From Litorimonas sp039975855 (GTDB lineage: Bacteria; Pseudomonadota; Alphaproteobacteria; Caulobacterales; Maricaulaceae): a DNA stretch of 64,000 nt. Shown one piece after another: positions 43,472 through 52,061 of the stretch (position 1 is the stretch's first letter; each line of letters begins with the position of its first letter). The stretch lies in assembly GCA_039975855.1 (NCBI GenBank), contig JBDWGH010000002.1:62001-126000 (forward strand). The letters are read 5' to 3'. The translations under genes and the position numbers were made by a program. Below the pieces are notes generated by a model. It had not been told where the DNA came from and made no database searches. It worked only from the letters and a program-made list of their open reading frames with translations.

Positions 43472-44797
43472 ATGATTGAACGTTACGCCCGCCCTGAAAT
43501 GACAGCTATTTGGTCGGCGGCGACCAAGTACCGGATTTGGTTCGAAATCGAAGCGCATGGGTGTGATGCGCTTGCTGACTTAGGCGTTATCCCAAAATCC
43601 GCTGCGGAAAACATCTGGGAACGCGGCGGATCAGCTGAATTTGATGTTGCCAAGATTGATGAGATCGAACGCGAGGTCAAACATGACGTGATTGCCTTCC
43701 TCACTCATCTTGCAACCTTCATTGGCGAAGATGCTCGCTTTGTGCATCAAGGATTCACCAGTTCAGATATTCTGGACACAACATTGTCAGTACAAATGGC
43801 GCGCGCCACTGACCTTCTTTTGGTTGGAATGGACCGCGTTTTGACCGCTCTCGAAAAGCGCGCCAAAGAACACAAGCACACCATTACTATCGGTCGCAGT
43901 CATGGCATCCATGCGGAGCCGACAACATTTGGCGTTAAACTCGCGCGTTTCCACGCTGAAATGGCGCGAGGTCGCGCACGTCTAGTTCAGGCTCGCGAAG
44001 AAATCGCTGTTTGCGCGATATCCGGGGCCATTGGTACTTTTGCGAATATCGACCCAAAGGTCGAAGAACATGTCGCTAAGAAAATGGGCCTCGCGATTGA
44101 GCCTGTATCCAGTCAAGTCATCCCGCGCGATCGTCACGCCGCATATTTCGCGGCTCTAGGGGTCGTCGCCTCATCTATAGAAAACATCGCCGTCGAAATC
44201 CGTCATTTACAACGTACAGAAGTTTTGGAAGCCGAAGAGTTTTTCTCCAAGGGGCAAAAAGGCAGTTCCGCCATGCCGCACAAACGCAATCCTGTGCTGA
44301 CTGAAAATCTTACGGGTCTAGCTCGTCTTGTCCGCATGGCTGTTGTACCCGCAATGGAAAATGTAGCCCTCTGGCATGAACGCGATATCTCCCATAGTTC
44401 CGTCGAACGCGGAATTGGCCCGGACACTACTGTGCATTTGGATTTTGCTTTGCACCGATTGGCCGGCGTAATCGAAAACCTTGTTGTCTATCCTGAGAAA
44501 ATGAAAGCCAATATGGACCGCCTGGGTGGTCTTCATAACTCACAACGTTTTCTCCTCGCCCTAACACAGGCTGGCGAACAACGTGAAAGCGCCTATCGTC
44601 TGGTTCAACGCAACGCGATGAAGGTTTGGGAACTGTTCCGGGTAAATGGCAATGCTGGTGACGGCGCCTTCCTCGAGCTTCTCTCAAAGGATGACGACGT
44701 GCGCGCCCTTCTCTCGGAGACTCAAATTCGCGACATGTTTGATGATGGATACCATATGAAATATGTGGACGTGATCTTTGACCGTGTCTTCGGCTAG
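43472..44797 (+). CDS. purB: Adenylosuccinate lyase PurB
   Basis: PurB splits fumarate from SAICAR and from adenylosuccinate in purine synthesis. The 441-residue product has the fumarase-superfamily pattern: FTSSDILDTTLSVQMARA, TITIGRSHGIHAEPTTFG with the catalytic His, and KGSSAMPHKRNPVLTENLTG, the conserved serine loop. The N-terminal MIERYARPEMTAIWSAATKY is typical. Length and motifs fit fully. It is separate from the pur cluster at 46.7 kb. A weak hairpin terminator lies after the stop. Confidence 0.97.
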   Translation: MIERYARPEMTAIWSAATKYRIWFEIEAHGCDALADLGVIPKSAAENIWERGGSAEFDVAKIDEIEREVKHDVIAFLTHLATFIGEDARFVHQGFTSSDILDTTLSVQMARATDLLLVGMDRVLTALEKRAKEHKHTITIGRSHGIHAEPTTFGVKLARFHAEMARGRARLVQAREEIAVCAISGAIGTFANIDPKVEEHVAKKMGLAIEPVSSQVIPRDRHAAYFAALGVVASSIENIAVEIRHLQRTEVLEAEEFFSKGQKGSSAMPHKRNPVLTENLTGLARLVRMAVVPAMENVALWHERDISHSSVERGIGPDTTVHLDFALHRLAGVIENLVVYPEKMKANMDRLGGLHNSQRFLLALTQAGEQRESAYRLVQRNAMKVWELFRVNGNAGDGAFLELLSKDDDVRALLSETQIRDMFDDGYHMKYVDVIFDRVFG

Positions 44798-45123
44798 ATC
44801 CTCCAAGCCTAAATCATAGTAAATTTCGATTAAGGAGTCTGACACCCCCGTTAGACTCTCTCCATTTTTGGTTTAACCAAAGATAAATAGGCAGCCTCTT
44901 CAAGGGGAAATTCTGACTGCCTGCAAGATAGTTCACTTTTTTCAAAAATAATTTTCGGTTATTTTTCAGAAGCTTAATTCACAAATTAACGGTTCTGGAA
45001 ACCATCCTAAACATAGCCCTAACGCGTGATTCGGGAGATGTTTACCAATGGGCGTTACACCTTGGCTCATAACAATAACAAACGTGAACCCTAGACACTA
45101 ACCGAGACCAAGGATTAAACATC
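44798..45123 (+). other. 326-bp stretch without a gene
   Basis: It holds the purB terminator candidate (44835-44865), a hairpin GGCAG/CTGCC (44890-44894 and 44917-44921), an A/T-rich hairpin AAAAATAA/TTATTTTT (44944-44951 and 44959-44966) with a 7-base loop, and the promoter of the secreted protein gene at 45124. Nothing coding is seen. Confidence 0.6.
44835..44865 (+). terminator. Possible rho-independent terminator after purB
   Basis: GAGTCTGAC (44835-44843) pairs with GTTAGACTC (44850-44858), nine pairs with one G-T wobble and a 6-base loop. The T run that follows is short and interrupted (CTCTCCATTTTT), so efficiency is unclear. Confidence 0.5.
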
Positions 45124-45609
45124 ATGAAACGTCTTTCTTCTTTTTTCGCTGCTGCGCTTGTCACAACGGCTTTCGCCGCTCCAGCTTTTGCAGCGTCCCC
45201 TGACATTTATGTCGTGAACTTCCGCAATGCGCAGGACTCTAATTCTGCTCGTTTGGACGGCCAACTCGCCTCCGCTCTCGCCATCTCTGGCGTCAATGCA
45301 GAAGAAGTCATTATCGACACATCAACAGCCGCTAAATGGGAAAAAGGCGCGCATGAAGCGTTTGACCGCGACATCGTTCCTGTTTTCAACCAGTGGGTTG
45401 GACTTCCAGGCTTTGCTGCTGTCGTTGACGCCAAGTCCAAAAAAGTGATTGGTTGCGTAAACAGCTCATTCACGTCGACTGAAATGGCAGAAAAAATCCG
45501 TCAGATGGCGGCTATATCAGAAGGTTCCGCTTACATGAGCCGCGCATCAGTCTCTACGAAGACAACACGCTGCCCTGCCGCCCACAATGTGGATCCAGCA
45601 GGCCTGTAA
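45124..45609 (+). CDS. Exported thioredoxin-fold protein without the CxxC site
   Basis: A 161-residue exported protein. MKRLSSFFAAALVTTAFAA is followed by APAFAASPDIYVV, a normal signal peptide with cleavage near AFA-A. The mature part is a paralogue of the product encoded 131 bases downstream: PDIYVVNFRN, FNQWVGLPGFAAVVDAKSKK, VIGCVNSSF are shared. Where the neighbour has the DYCAPCKVV active site this protein reads NAQDSNSARLD, so it has lost both redox cysteines. It keeps the distal GC(V/I)N cysteine. It cannot act as a normal thioredoxin; a binding or partner role is likely. Confidence 0.75.
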   Translation: MKRLSSFFAAALVTTAFAAPAFAASPDIYVVNFRNAQDSNSARLDGQLASALAISGVNAEEVIIDTSTAAKWEKGAHEAFDRDIVPVFNQWVGLPGFAAVVDAKSKKVIGCVNSSFTSTEMAEKIRQMAAISEGSAYMSRASVSTKTTRCPAAHNVDPAGL

Positions 45610-45636
45610 TCAGCGCTGAATATTAGACCTAGGGAG

Positions 45637-45670
45637 AAGCTCAAAACCTAAACGGTTTTGAGCTTTTCTT
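45637..45670 (+). terminator. Strong rho-independent terminator
   Basis: An 11- to 12-bp stem formed by AAGCTCAAAACC and GGTTTTGAGCTT with a 5-base loop (45649-45653), followed by TTTCTT. It closes transcription of the first thioredoxin-fold gene and separates it from its paralogue. Confidence 0.85.
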
Positions 45671-45739
45671 ATTTGCGCTCACCACTTTGTGACTGCGTAT
45701 TTCACGTCCGGTTCACGCAAAGCTGTTAGAGATAGCCTC

Positions 45740-46204
45740 ATGAAAAAACACGTAAAAGCCAGTTTCGCTGCTCTCGCTCTAACATTGGGTTTCGGCAGCT
45801 TTTCGCAAGCCTATCCCGTTCAGACACCTGATGTTTATGTTGTCATGTTCCGCGCTGACTATTGCGCGCCGTGCAAAGTTGTCGAACCTGCATTGAATCA
45901 GGCTCTGACCAATCTAGCGGATTCCCGTATCGAATACGTTCACATTGATGTTGGTGCCGGAAATGGAGAGCGAAACGCTCACCTCGTGTTCGACCGGGGC
46001 CTCGTGCAACAATATAATATGTGGCTTGGGGTAACAGGTTTTGCCGCCATCATAGATGGCGACACTAAGCAAACGCTCGGATGCATCAATATGACCTATG
46101 ACGCAGGATCAATGGCGATGCACATTCGCAATTTACAAGGTGCTGCTCAGCAGAACCAGCCGAGCTTTGACCTAACCTGTCCTGCCCCTAACGGCCCAGT
46201 TTAG
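45740..46204 (+). CDS. Exported thioredoxin-like protein with CAPC active site
   Basis: The 154-residue product has a signal peptide (MKKHVKASFAALALTLGFGS) and a thioredoxin fold starting PDVYVVMFRADYCAPCKVV, so the redox motif is CAPC. The remainder, QQYNMWLGVTGFAAIIDGDT and LGCINMTYD, is shared with its upstream paralogue. A further pair of cysteines is possible (LGCIN and DLTCPAPN). It is likely a periplasmic disulfide or heme-delivery thioredoxin. The frame is open to 45689, but the ATG at 45740 starts the signal peptide. Its stop overlaps the zeta subunit gene on the other strand by 4 bases. Confidence 0.78.
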   Translation: MKKHVKASFAALALTLGFGSFSQAYPVQTPDVYVVMFRADYCAPCKVVEPALNQALTNLADSRIEYVHIDVGAGNGERNAHLVFDRGLVQQYNMWLGVTGFAAIIDGDTKQTLGCINMTYDAGSMAMHIRNLQGAAQQNQPSFDLTCPAPNGPV

Positions 46205-46521
46205 CCGCCATAAACGGCTTCACGTGCGGTTTTCAATTCGACAGCCATACGATCCCGGATGGCTTCATCGGTGATCTGACAATTTGCATTTGTTAAATCA
46301 GCTCTTAGCTTTCTGAAAACATCGTCATCGCCTGCTTCTTCCATGTCGGCCATGATGACTTCCAGTGCGTATTTGTCCGCTTCAGCCTCTGATTTTCCCA
46401 TTAGGCCCGCAGCCCATTGACCCAGAGCTTTATTCCGCTTGGCTTCAGCTTTGAACTCTTTTGCTGCATCCAGAACAAATTTGGTTTCTTGGGCGTTTCC
46501 GCGTTCGTCGAATGTGCTCAT
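46201..46521 (-). CDS. F1-ATPase inhibitor zeta subunit (DUF1476)
   Basis: The zeta subunit of alphaproteobacterial F1F0-ATPases inserts into F1 and stops ATP hydrolysis, as shown in Paracoccus. The 106-residue product starts MSTFDERGNAQETKFVLDAA, the inhibitory N-terminal region, and continues RNKALGQWAAGLMGKSEAEA and DMEEAGDDDVFRKLRADL, all of DUF1476 type. Length matches. It is alone, far from any atp gene here, and shares 4 bases with the stop of the convergent thioredoxin-like gene. Confidence 0.93.
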   Translation of the reverse strand: MSTFDERGNAQETKFVLDAAKEFKAEAKRNKALGQWAAGLMGKSEAEADKYALEVIMADMEEAGDDDVFRKLRADLTNANCQITDEAIRDRMAVELKTAREAVYGG

Positions 46522-46701
46522 TTTTCAAATCCTGATGAGGTTAATCTTCTTTCTCCACATGTAAGTCTCTCCCTGGAGCGCTTCAAGCTGCAAAATCTCC
46601 AAAATCTACCGTTGCCTGCATTGTGACCGCGCCGCGTAGAGGTTAAGGACCCGCAAACGGGACGCGAGGCTGACTCGCACACCCATTTGCCGGAGCCGCA
46701 C

Positions 46702-47490
46702 ATGAGCCGCCGCAAACAGATTTACGAAGGTAAAGCCAAGATCCTTTATGAAGGACCGGAGCCGGGTACGCTCGTCCAGTATTTCAAGGACGATGCCACC
46801 GCTTTCAACGCACAGAAAAAGGCCATACTCGATGGCAAGGGCGTATTGAACAACCGCATCAGCGAGTTTGTGATGCTCCGTCTCGGTGAAATTGGCATAC
46901 CAACGCATTTCATCAAACGCCTAAATATGCGTGAGCAACTGATCAAAAAGGTAGAGATCATTCCTCTGGAAGTGATTTGCCGCAATGTTGCTGCCGGCAC
47001 CATGGCAAAACGCCTCGGTATGGATGAAGGGGAAAAGCTACCCCGTGCAGTTGTTGAATTCTGCCTAAAACGCGATGATTTAGGCGACCCGTTGATCGCT
47101 GAAGAGCACATTCACGCCTTTGGGTGGGCCAGCCATTCGGAGGTTGACGAGATGATCGCGATGACCTTGCGAATAAATGACTACCTCCAAGGTATGTTTG
47201 CAGGAATTGGTATCAAGCTTATCGATTTCAAAATCGAATTCGGACGTCTGGACATTCAACTCGACAATGGCGGAATGGCACACCAGGTCATTCTGGCTGA
47301 TGAAATCAGCCCTGATAGCTGCCGTCTTTGGGACCGTGAAACGGATCGCAAAATGGATAAAGACCGCTTCCGCCGTGACCTTGGTGACGTTACGGAAGCC
47401 TACACTGAAGTCGCAACCCGCCTCGGCATCCTTAAGGAAGCCAATAACAAGTCCGCGCCGAATCTCTCGGTCGTGTCGAATGACGATTAA
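46702..47490 (+). CDS. purC: Phosphoribosylaminoimidazole-succinocarboxamide synthase PurC
   Basis: PurC ligates aspartate to CAIR, using ATP, to make SAICAR. The 262-residue product starts MSRRKQIYEGKAKILYEGPE, with the ATP-grasp-like nucleotide loop, and carries NNRISEFVMLRLGEIGIPTH, IPLEVICRNVAAGTMAKRLG and LADEISPDSCRLWD with the metal and substrate residues. The ATG at 46702 has GGAG seven bases upstream; a TTG at 46687 is in frame but unlikely. First gene of the purC-purS-purQ-purL cluster. The leader at 46650-46678 holds two short hairpins. Confidence 0.96.
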   Translation: MSRRKQIYEGKAKILYEGPEPGTLVQYFKDDATAFNAQKKAILDGKGVLNNRISEFVMLRLGEIGIPTHFIKRLNMREQLIKKVEIIPLEVICRNVAAGTMAKRLGMDEGEKLPRAVVEFCLKRDDLGDPLIAEEHIHAFGWASHSEVDEMIAMTLRINDYLQGMFAGIGIKLIDFKIEFGRLDIQLDNGGMAHQVILADEISPDSCRLWDRETDRKMDKDRFRRDLGDVTEAYTEVATRLGILKEANNKSAPNLSVVSNDD

Positions 47491-47501
47491 AGGATAAGCA
47501 G

Positions 47502-47750
47502 ATGAAAGCCCTCGTCTATGTCGGTCTGAAGCCCGGCGTTCTGGATCCACAAGGCCGCACAATCGCCCGTTCACTCAACGACCTTGGCTTTGATGAAGTC
47601 GAAAATGCCCTACAAGGCAAAGTGATTGAGCTGACCCTCTCCGGGACAGATACAGAAGCTGCAGAAGCGCGTGTCAAAGAGATGTGCGAGAAGCTTCTCG
47701 CCAACACAGTCATTGAAAACTACCGCATTGAAATGCGGGTGGCAGACTAG
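47502..47750 (+). CDS. purS: FGAM synthase subunit PurS
   Basis: PurS is the small dimeric subunit that joins PurQ and PurL in the three-part formylglycinamidine synthase. The 82-residue product starts MKALVYVGLKPGVLDPQGRT and continues IARSLNDLGFDEVENALQGK, the family pattern, ending MCEKLLANTVIENYRIEMRV. It starts 11 bases after purC and ends 3 bases before purQ. Its presence fits the short PurL seen next. Confidence 0.96.
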   Translation: MKALVYVGLKPGVLDPQGRTIARSLNDLGFDEVENALQGKVIELTLSGTDTEAAEARVKEMCEKLLANTVIENYRIEMRVAD

Positions 47751-47753
47751 GCC

Positions 47754-48416
47754 ATGCAAACTGCAGTTATCCGCTTTCCGGCCTCTAATTGTGATCGCGA
47801 CGCTGCGGTAGCTTTAGAAAAAGTAACAGGACGCAAACCTTTGATGGTTTGGCATCGTGAAACCGAATTGCCAGCTGGCGTCGGTTTTGTCGTTATGCCA
47901 GGTGGATTTTCCTATGGGGATTACCTCCGCAGCGGCGCCATCGCTTCACGCTCACCTATTGTACAAGATATCAAAACCAAGTCTGAGCGCGGTCTGGCGG
48001 TCGCTGGTTTCTGTAATGGTTTCCAAATTCTGACAGAGGCCGGAATGTTACCTGGCGCGCTGATGCGGAATAAAAATCTGAAATTCGTCTGTCGTCCAGA
48101 GCGTCTGAAAGTGGAAACGTCGGAATCCCGCTTCACACGAAATTACGCTACTAAATCAGAGGTGACCTTTCCTGTCGCCCATCATGACGGCAATTACTTT
48201 GCGGATAAGGACGTGCTGAACCGCGTTGAGAAAGACGGTCGCGTGCTCTTCCGGTATGCGGATAATCCGAATGGATCACTTAATGATATTGCTGGTATCG
48301 TAAACGAAGGCGGCAATGTCTTCGGCATGATGCCTCACCCAGAACGCGCCATTGACCCAATGCACGGCGGCACGGACGGATTAGACTTGTTCAAATCCAT
48401 CTTGGAGACGATTTAG
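47754..48416 (+). CDS. purQ: FGAM synthase glutaminase subunit PurQ
   Basis: PurQ supplies ammonia from glutamine to PurL. The 220-residue class I amidotransferase has the oxyanion loop MPGGFSYGDYLRSGAIAS, the nucleophile in LAVAGFCNGFQILTEAG (Cys), and the His-Glu pair in MMPHPERAIDP. The N-terminal IRFPASNCDRDAAVALEK is typical. Length and gene order fit. It is 3 bases after purS and 1 base before purL. Confidence 0.97.
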   Translation: MQTAVIRFPASNCDRDAAVALEKVTGRKPLMVWHRETELPAGVGFVVMPGGFSYGDYLRSGAIASRSPIVQDIKTKSERGLAVAGFCNGFQILTEAGMLPGALMRNKNLKFVCRPERLKVETSESRFTRNYATKSEVTFPVAHHDGNYFADKDVLNRVEKDGRVLFRYADNPNGSLNDIAGIVNEGGNVFGMMPHPERAIDPMHGGTDGLDLFKSILETI

Positions 48417-48417
48417 G

Positions 48418-50628
48418 ATGGCCAAAAAATCTGAAATGACTCCGGAAATTGTGGCTGAGCACGGCCTATCCGAAAGTGAGTATGAGATTATTCTCGACCG
48501 CTTGGGGCGTGAGCCAAATTTGAACGAGCTTGGTATTTTCTCCGTCATGTGGTCGGAGCATTGCTCATACAAATCCTCGCGTCGGCACCTAGGAAAATTC
48601 CTAACGACGGGAAAACGCGTAATCCAAGGACCTGGTGAAAATGCCGGTGTAATTGATATCGACGATGGTGACGCAATCATTTTCAAAATGGAAAGTCATA
48701 ACCATCCTTCCTATATCGAACCTTACCAAGGTGCGGCGACCGGTGTTGGCGGAATTATGCGCGATGTCTTCACGATGGGAGCTCGTCCTATCGCCCTCAT
48801 GAACGCTTTGCGTTTCGGTGAACCTACACATTGGAAAACGAAGCAACTCGTTTCTGGCGTTGTTGCAGGCATTGGTGGCTACGGGAACTGCGTTGGCGTC
48901 CCCACAGTCGGCGGCGAAACGAACTTCCACAAAGGTTATAACGGCAACATTCTCGTTAATGCGATGTGCGTTGGCCTCGCGCGGGCGGATAACGTGTTTT
49001 ATTCCGCTGCAAAGGGTGTTGGAAATCCGATTTTTTATGTCGGTTCCAAGACCGGCCGCGACGGAATACATGGCGCGACGATGGCCTCCGCTGAATTTGA
49101 TGATGATAGCGAAGAGAAGCGGCCTACCGTGCAGGTTGGTGATCCGTTCACCGAAAAGCTACTCATTGAAGCTTGTCTAGAGCTGATGGAAACCGATGCT
49201 ATCATCGCGATCCAAGATATGGGCGCAGCTGGCCTCACCTCTTCGTCTATCGAGATGGCGGATAAAGGCGGTGTCGGGATCGAATTAAATCTCAATAAGG
49301 TACCGCAACGCGAACCTGATATGACCGCCTATGAAATGATGCTGTCGGAATCTCAGGAACGCATGTTGATGGTCATCCAACCCGGCAAGGAACAACTCGC
49401 ATTTGATGTGTTTGAGAAATGGGAACTCGACGTCGCCCAAATCGGGAAGACTACGGATACAGGCCGCTTGGTTTTGAAGCATAACCGCAAAAAAGTTTGC
49501 GACATCCCTATTGCTCCACTCGCGGATGATGCACCGAATTATGACAGGCCGCATGTTAAGACTGAACCTCGTCCGGTTCTCGAGGCTAAGGATATCCACG
49601 AGACACAAGACTATAATGACGCCCTGCTGCGCATCATGACGTCTCCCAATATCGCGTCTAAGCGCTGGATTTGGGAACAATATGACCGACATGTAATGTC
49701 AGACACTGTCGACAGTAGCCAGAGCGGAGGCGATGCAGCGATCGTACGTATTCACGGATCAAATAAGGCCGTCGCGATCACTACCGATTGTACACCGCGT
49801 TATGTCGAAGCCGACCCATATGAAGGCGGTAAACAGTGTGTCGCAGAAACATGGCGTAACCTGACTTGCGTAGGTGCTGACCCGATTGCGATCACGGACT
49901 GTCTGAATTTCGGCAATCCGGAACGCCCCGAAATTATGGGCCAATTTGTTGGGGCGATAGAAGGCATGAACGAAGCCTGCCACGCATTCGATTACCCTGT
50001 CGTATCCGGGAACGTATCGCTTTATAATGAGACCAACGGACAAGCCATTCCGCCCACACCTGCGGTCGGAGGTGTAGGACTAATTCCTGATCTCCACAAA
50101 TTTGCGACCCTAAAAGGCGCGAAAGATGGCGATACGCTTATCCTCATTGGAGATACAACGGGTTGGCTAGGCTCTTCCATATATCTGTCCGAAATTTTAT
50201 CTCGTGAAGACGGTGCACCGCCACCTGTTGATCTCTCAATCGAAAAATTGAATGGTGATTACGTACGCAAACTCATTCGCAATCGCCGCGTAAACGCCGT
50301 CCACGATCTTTCAGATGGCGGCCTTGCTGTTGCCGCGTGCGAAATGGCATTTGGCAGTGGCCAAGGGATGTCTCTATCCAGCCCAGCTCATGGGAAGCGT
50401 CATGGTTGGCTATTTGGCGAGGACCAAGCCCGTTATCTGCTCGCCGTGGAGGCAAACTCAGTTAACCCAGTCCTTTCGACCGCCAAAGCTAAAGGCATTG
50501 CGGCACAAGTCGTCGGGACAGTCGGCGGGGACCGGATTCAAGCCGACGGCGCATTTGATGTGGCATTGGACAAACTTCGGGCAGCAAATGAAGCCTGGCT
50601 ACCTAACTTGATGTCCGGAGACTCTTAA
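48418..50628 (+). CDS. purL: FGAM synthase subunit PurL (small form)
   Basis: PurL makes formylglycinamidine ribonucleotide from FGAR with ATP and ammonia. This is the 736-residue small form, which needs PurS and PurQ. Motifs include FSVMWSEHCSYKSSRRHLGK, KMESHNHPSYIEPYQGAATG, TVGGETNFHKGYNGN and IAIQDMGAAGLTSSSIEMAD, with a second ATP-binding half carrying HDLSDGGLAVAACEMAFG. The stop shares a base with the bolA ATG (TAATG). Together with purC, purS and purQ it covers the early and middle purine pathway; purB and others are elsewhere. Confidence 0.97.
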   Translation: MAKKSEMTPEIVAEHGLSESEYEIILDRLGREPNLNELGIFSVMWSEHCSYKSSRRHLGKFLTTGKRVIQGPGENAGVIDIDDGDAIIFKMESHNHPSYIEPYQGAATGVGGIMRDVFTMGARPIALMNALRFGEPTHWKTKQLVSGVVAGIGGYGNCVGVPTVGGETNFHKGYNGNILVNAMCVGLARADNVFYSAAKGVGNPIFYVGSKTGRDGIHGATMASAEFDDDSEEKRPTVQVGDPFTEKLLIEACLELMETDAIIAIQDMGAAGLTSSSIEMADKGGVGIELNLNKVPQREPDMTAYEMMLSESQERMLMVIQPGKEQLAFDVFEKWELDVAQIGKTTDTGRLVLKHNRKKVCDIPIAPLADDAPNYDRPHVKTEPRPVLEAKDIHETQDYNDALLRIMTSPNIASKRWIWEQYDRHVMSDTVDSSQSGGDAAIVRIHGSNKAVAITTDCTPRYVEADPYEGGKQCVAETWRNLTCVGADPIAITDCLNFGNPERPEIMGQFVGAIEGMNEACHAFDYPVVSGNVSLYNETNGQAIPPTPAVGGVGLIPDLHKFATLKGAKDGDTLILIGDTTGWLGSSIYLSEILSREDGAPPPVDLSIEKLNGDYVRKLIRNRRVNAVHDLSDGGLAVAACEMAFGSGQGMSLSSPAHGKRHGWLFGEDQARYLLAVEANSVNPVLSTAKAKGIAAQVVGTVGGDRIQADGAFDVALDKLRAANEAWLPNLMSGDS

Positions 50629-50873
50629 TGGCGATGGCAGCCGATGATATTGTAAGTTTAATAAAGACCGCCTTGCCAGATGCGATCATAGAAATGACGG
50701 ATTTGGCCGGGGACAATGATCACTGGAAAGCCGTTATCACAAGTGCGGCATTTGTAGGTAAATCTCGTGTCGCACAGCACCAAATGGTCTATGCGGCCCT
50801 AAAAGGCAGTATGGACGGTGCTCGTGGTCAGTTACACGCGCTTGCCCTTGAGACCAGAACCCCTGACGCTTAA
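50628..50873 (+). CDS. bolA: BolA family protein
   Basis: BolA-type proteins form [2Fe-2S]-bridged complexes with monothiol glutaredoxins and take part in iron-sulfur trafficking. The 81-residue product starts MAMAADDIVSLIKTALPDAI (a second ATG two codons later is possible) and has DNDHWKAVITSAAFVGKSRV and QHQMVYAALKGSMDGARGQL, the family's helix-turn with the conserved His. It overlaps the purL stop and precedes the monothiol glutaredoxin, the known functional pair. Confidence 0.93.
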   Translation: MAMAADDIVSLIKTALPDAIIEMTDLAGDNDHWKAVITSAAFVGKSRVAQHQMVYAALKGSMDGARGQLHALALETRTPDA

Positions 50874-50942
50874 ATCGTATTAAGGGTTGAAACGTGAACG
50901 TTTCTTCCCACCTCCTGCTCGAATGATAGAGGAAACACCAAA

Positions 50943-51269
50943 ATGTCCGTTGCTGATAAAATCACCAAAACCGTAAACGAGAACGATGTCGTTCTTTATA
51001 TGAAGGGCACACCTGTCTTTCCACAATGCGGATTTTCCTCAACCGTTGTTCAGGTCTTCGATTATCTAGGCGTGAACTATGCTAGCGTAAACGTGCTGGA
51101 AGACATGGAAATTCGTCAAGGCATCAAAGAGTTCAATAACTGGCCAACCATTCCGCAAATTTTTGTCAAAGGCGAATTTATCGGCGGCTGTGATATCGTG
51201 CGAGAAATGTTCGAAAATGGCGAATTGAAGACCATGCTAACGGAAAAAGGCATTGAAACCGCCGCCTGA
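50943..51269 (+). CDS. grxD: Monothiol glutaredoxin (Grx4 type)
   Basis: A CGFS-type glutaredoxin that holds and delivers [2Fe-2S] clusters with BolA. The 108-residue product has VVLYMKGTPVFPQCGFSSTV, the CGFS active site, and the glutathione-binding loop WPTIPQIFVKGEFIGGCDIV. Length is typical. It follows bolA after 69 bases that may contain its own promoter. An AGAGGAAACACC ribosome binding site precedes the ATG. Confidence 0.96.
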   Translation: MSVADKITKTVNENDVVLYMKGTPVFPQCGFSSTVVQVFDYLGVNYASVNVLEDMEIRQGIKEFNNWPTIPQIFVKGEFIGGCDIVREMFENGELKTMLTEKGIETAA

Positions 51270-51356
51270 AGTTAAGATTCTATAACTATATATTTAACCC
51301 GGTTATAAGACATTTGGTTTACTTAGGGTCGCATTATTGCGGCGCAAGGACTTCGA

Positions 51357-51989
51357 ATGTCTTTCTCAAGGATACAATTACAATCCTCGCGAGAGCGAGA
51401 CAGACAAATATATAACGCGGCAAAAGAGCGGCGTCCTATGGGATTAGCTCGCGTCTTCTTCTCAGCTCTGGTCCTCCTTTTCGCCGGGTTTATGTATTAT
51501 ATTGCGATGCATTATGTGCCGGCGCTTTCAAACCCTCGTAAAATCCTGAGGCTGGCAACCGAGACAGCGACACTACCACCGGGTACGAGTGAGTTTGACT
51601 TTGAAGAGGCGTCGGCATTTGAGAAATTGCTTGGGCCTTATTACAGTCTTTTCGCGCTGGACCGTTCCTACATGCGAGCCGGAGAGTCTATACAAATCAA
51701 ATACGAGATCCCGGAAGGGACAACTGTCCAGCTTGACATCGTTCAATGCCGCAGGGTCTGGGCAATCGAGATTTTCAACTGCGATGTCGTCAGCCAATTT
51801 TCAGCGACAAAAACAAACCGAAAAGGTATCGCCAGCTACGCATTAGGCGATCCGGGGTTTTATCATTTTCGCCATAAGGTCAACGGCTTGAACTCTTCAG
51901 ATACCTATCGACTGATATGGGAGAGAGCGGCCGCATCGGCGCCTAGTGGCCAAGAAAACATGGTAAACACAGGTCTAAGACGACCTTAA
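51357..51989 (+). CDS. Single-span membrane protein, first of a tandem pair
   Basis: A 210-residue protein. The basic N-terminal 28 residues are followed by one membrane segment (VFFSALVLLFAGFMYYIAMH) and a periplasmic-type domain of about 150 residues. Shared with the next gene are YVPAL(S)NPRK, RSYMRAGESIQIKY, the run LDIVQCRR, FNCDVVSQFSATK and PGFYHFRHK. Two cysteines (VQCRR and FNCDVV) are present in both proteins at the same spacing. I do not recognise a family. It has only two genes in its group, between grxD and rpsD. Confidence 0.72.
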   Translation: MSFSRIQLQSSRERDRQIYNAAKERRPMGLARVFFSALVLLFAGFMYYIAMHYVPALSNPRKILRLATETATLPPGTSEFDFEEASAFEKLLGPYYSLFALDRSYMRAGESIQIKYEIPEGTTVQLDIVQCRRVWAIEIFNCDVVSQFSATKTNRKGIASYALGDPGFYHFRHKVNGLNSSDTYRLIWERAAASAPSGQENMVNTGLRRP

Positions 51990-52061
51990 ACCTAATCTAA
52001 CCCAGATATGCTAGCACATCCTTAGTTTTGCTGTGGGGGCAAACTGAAAAGGAGTCTGGGT

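Noticed and set aside
44974..44990. CtrA-like site TTAA-N8-TTAAC before the exported thioredoxin-fold gene
   Set aside because: The CtrA consensus needs a 7-base spacer; this one has 8, and the stretch is A/T-rich, so chance is likely.
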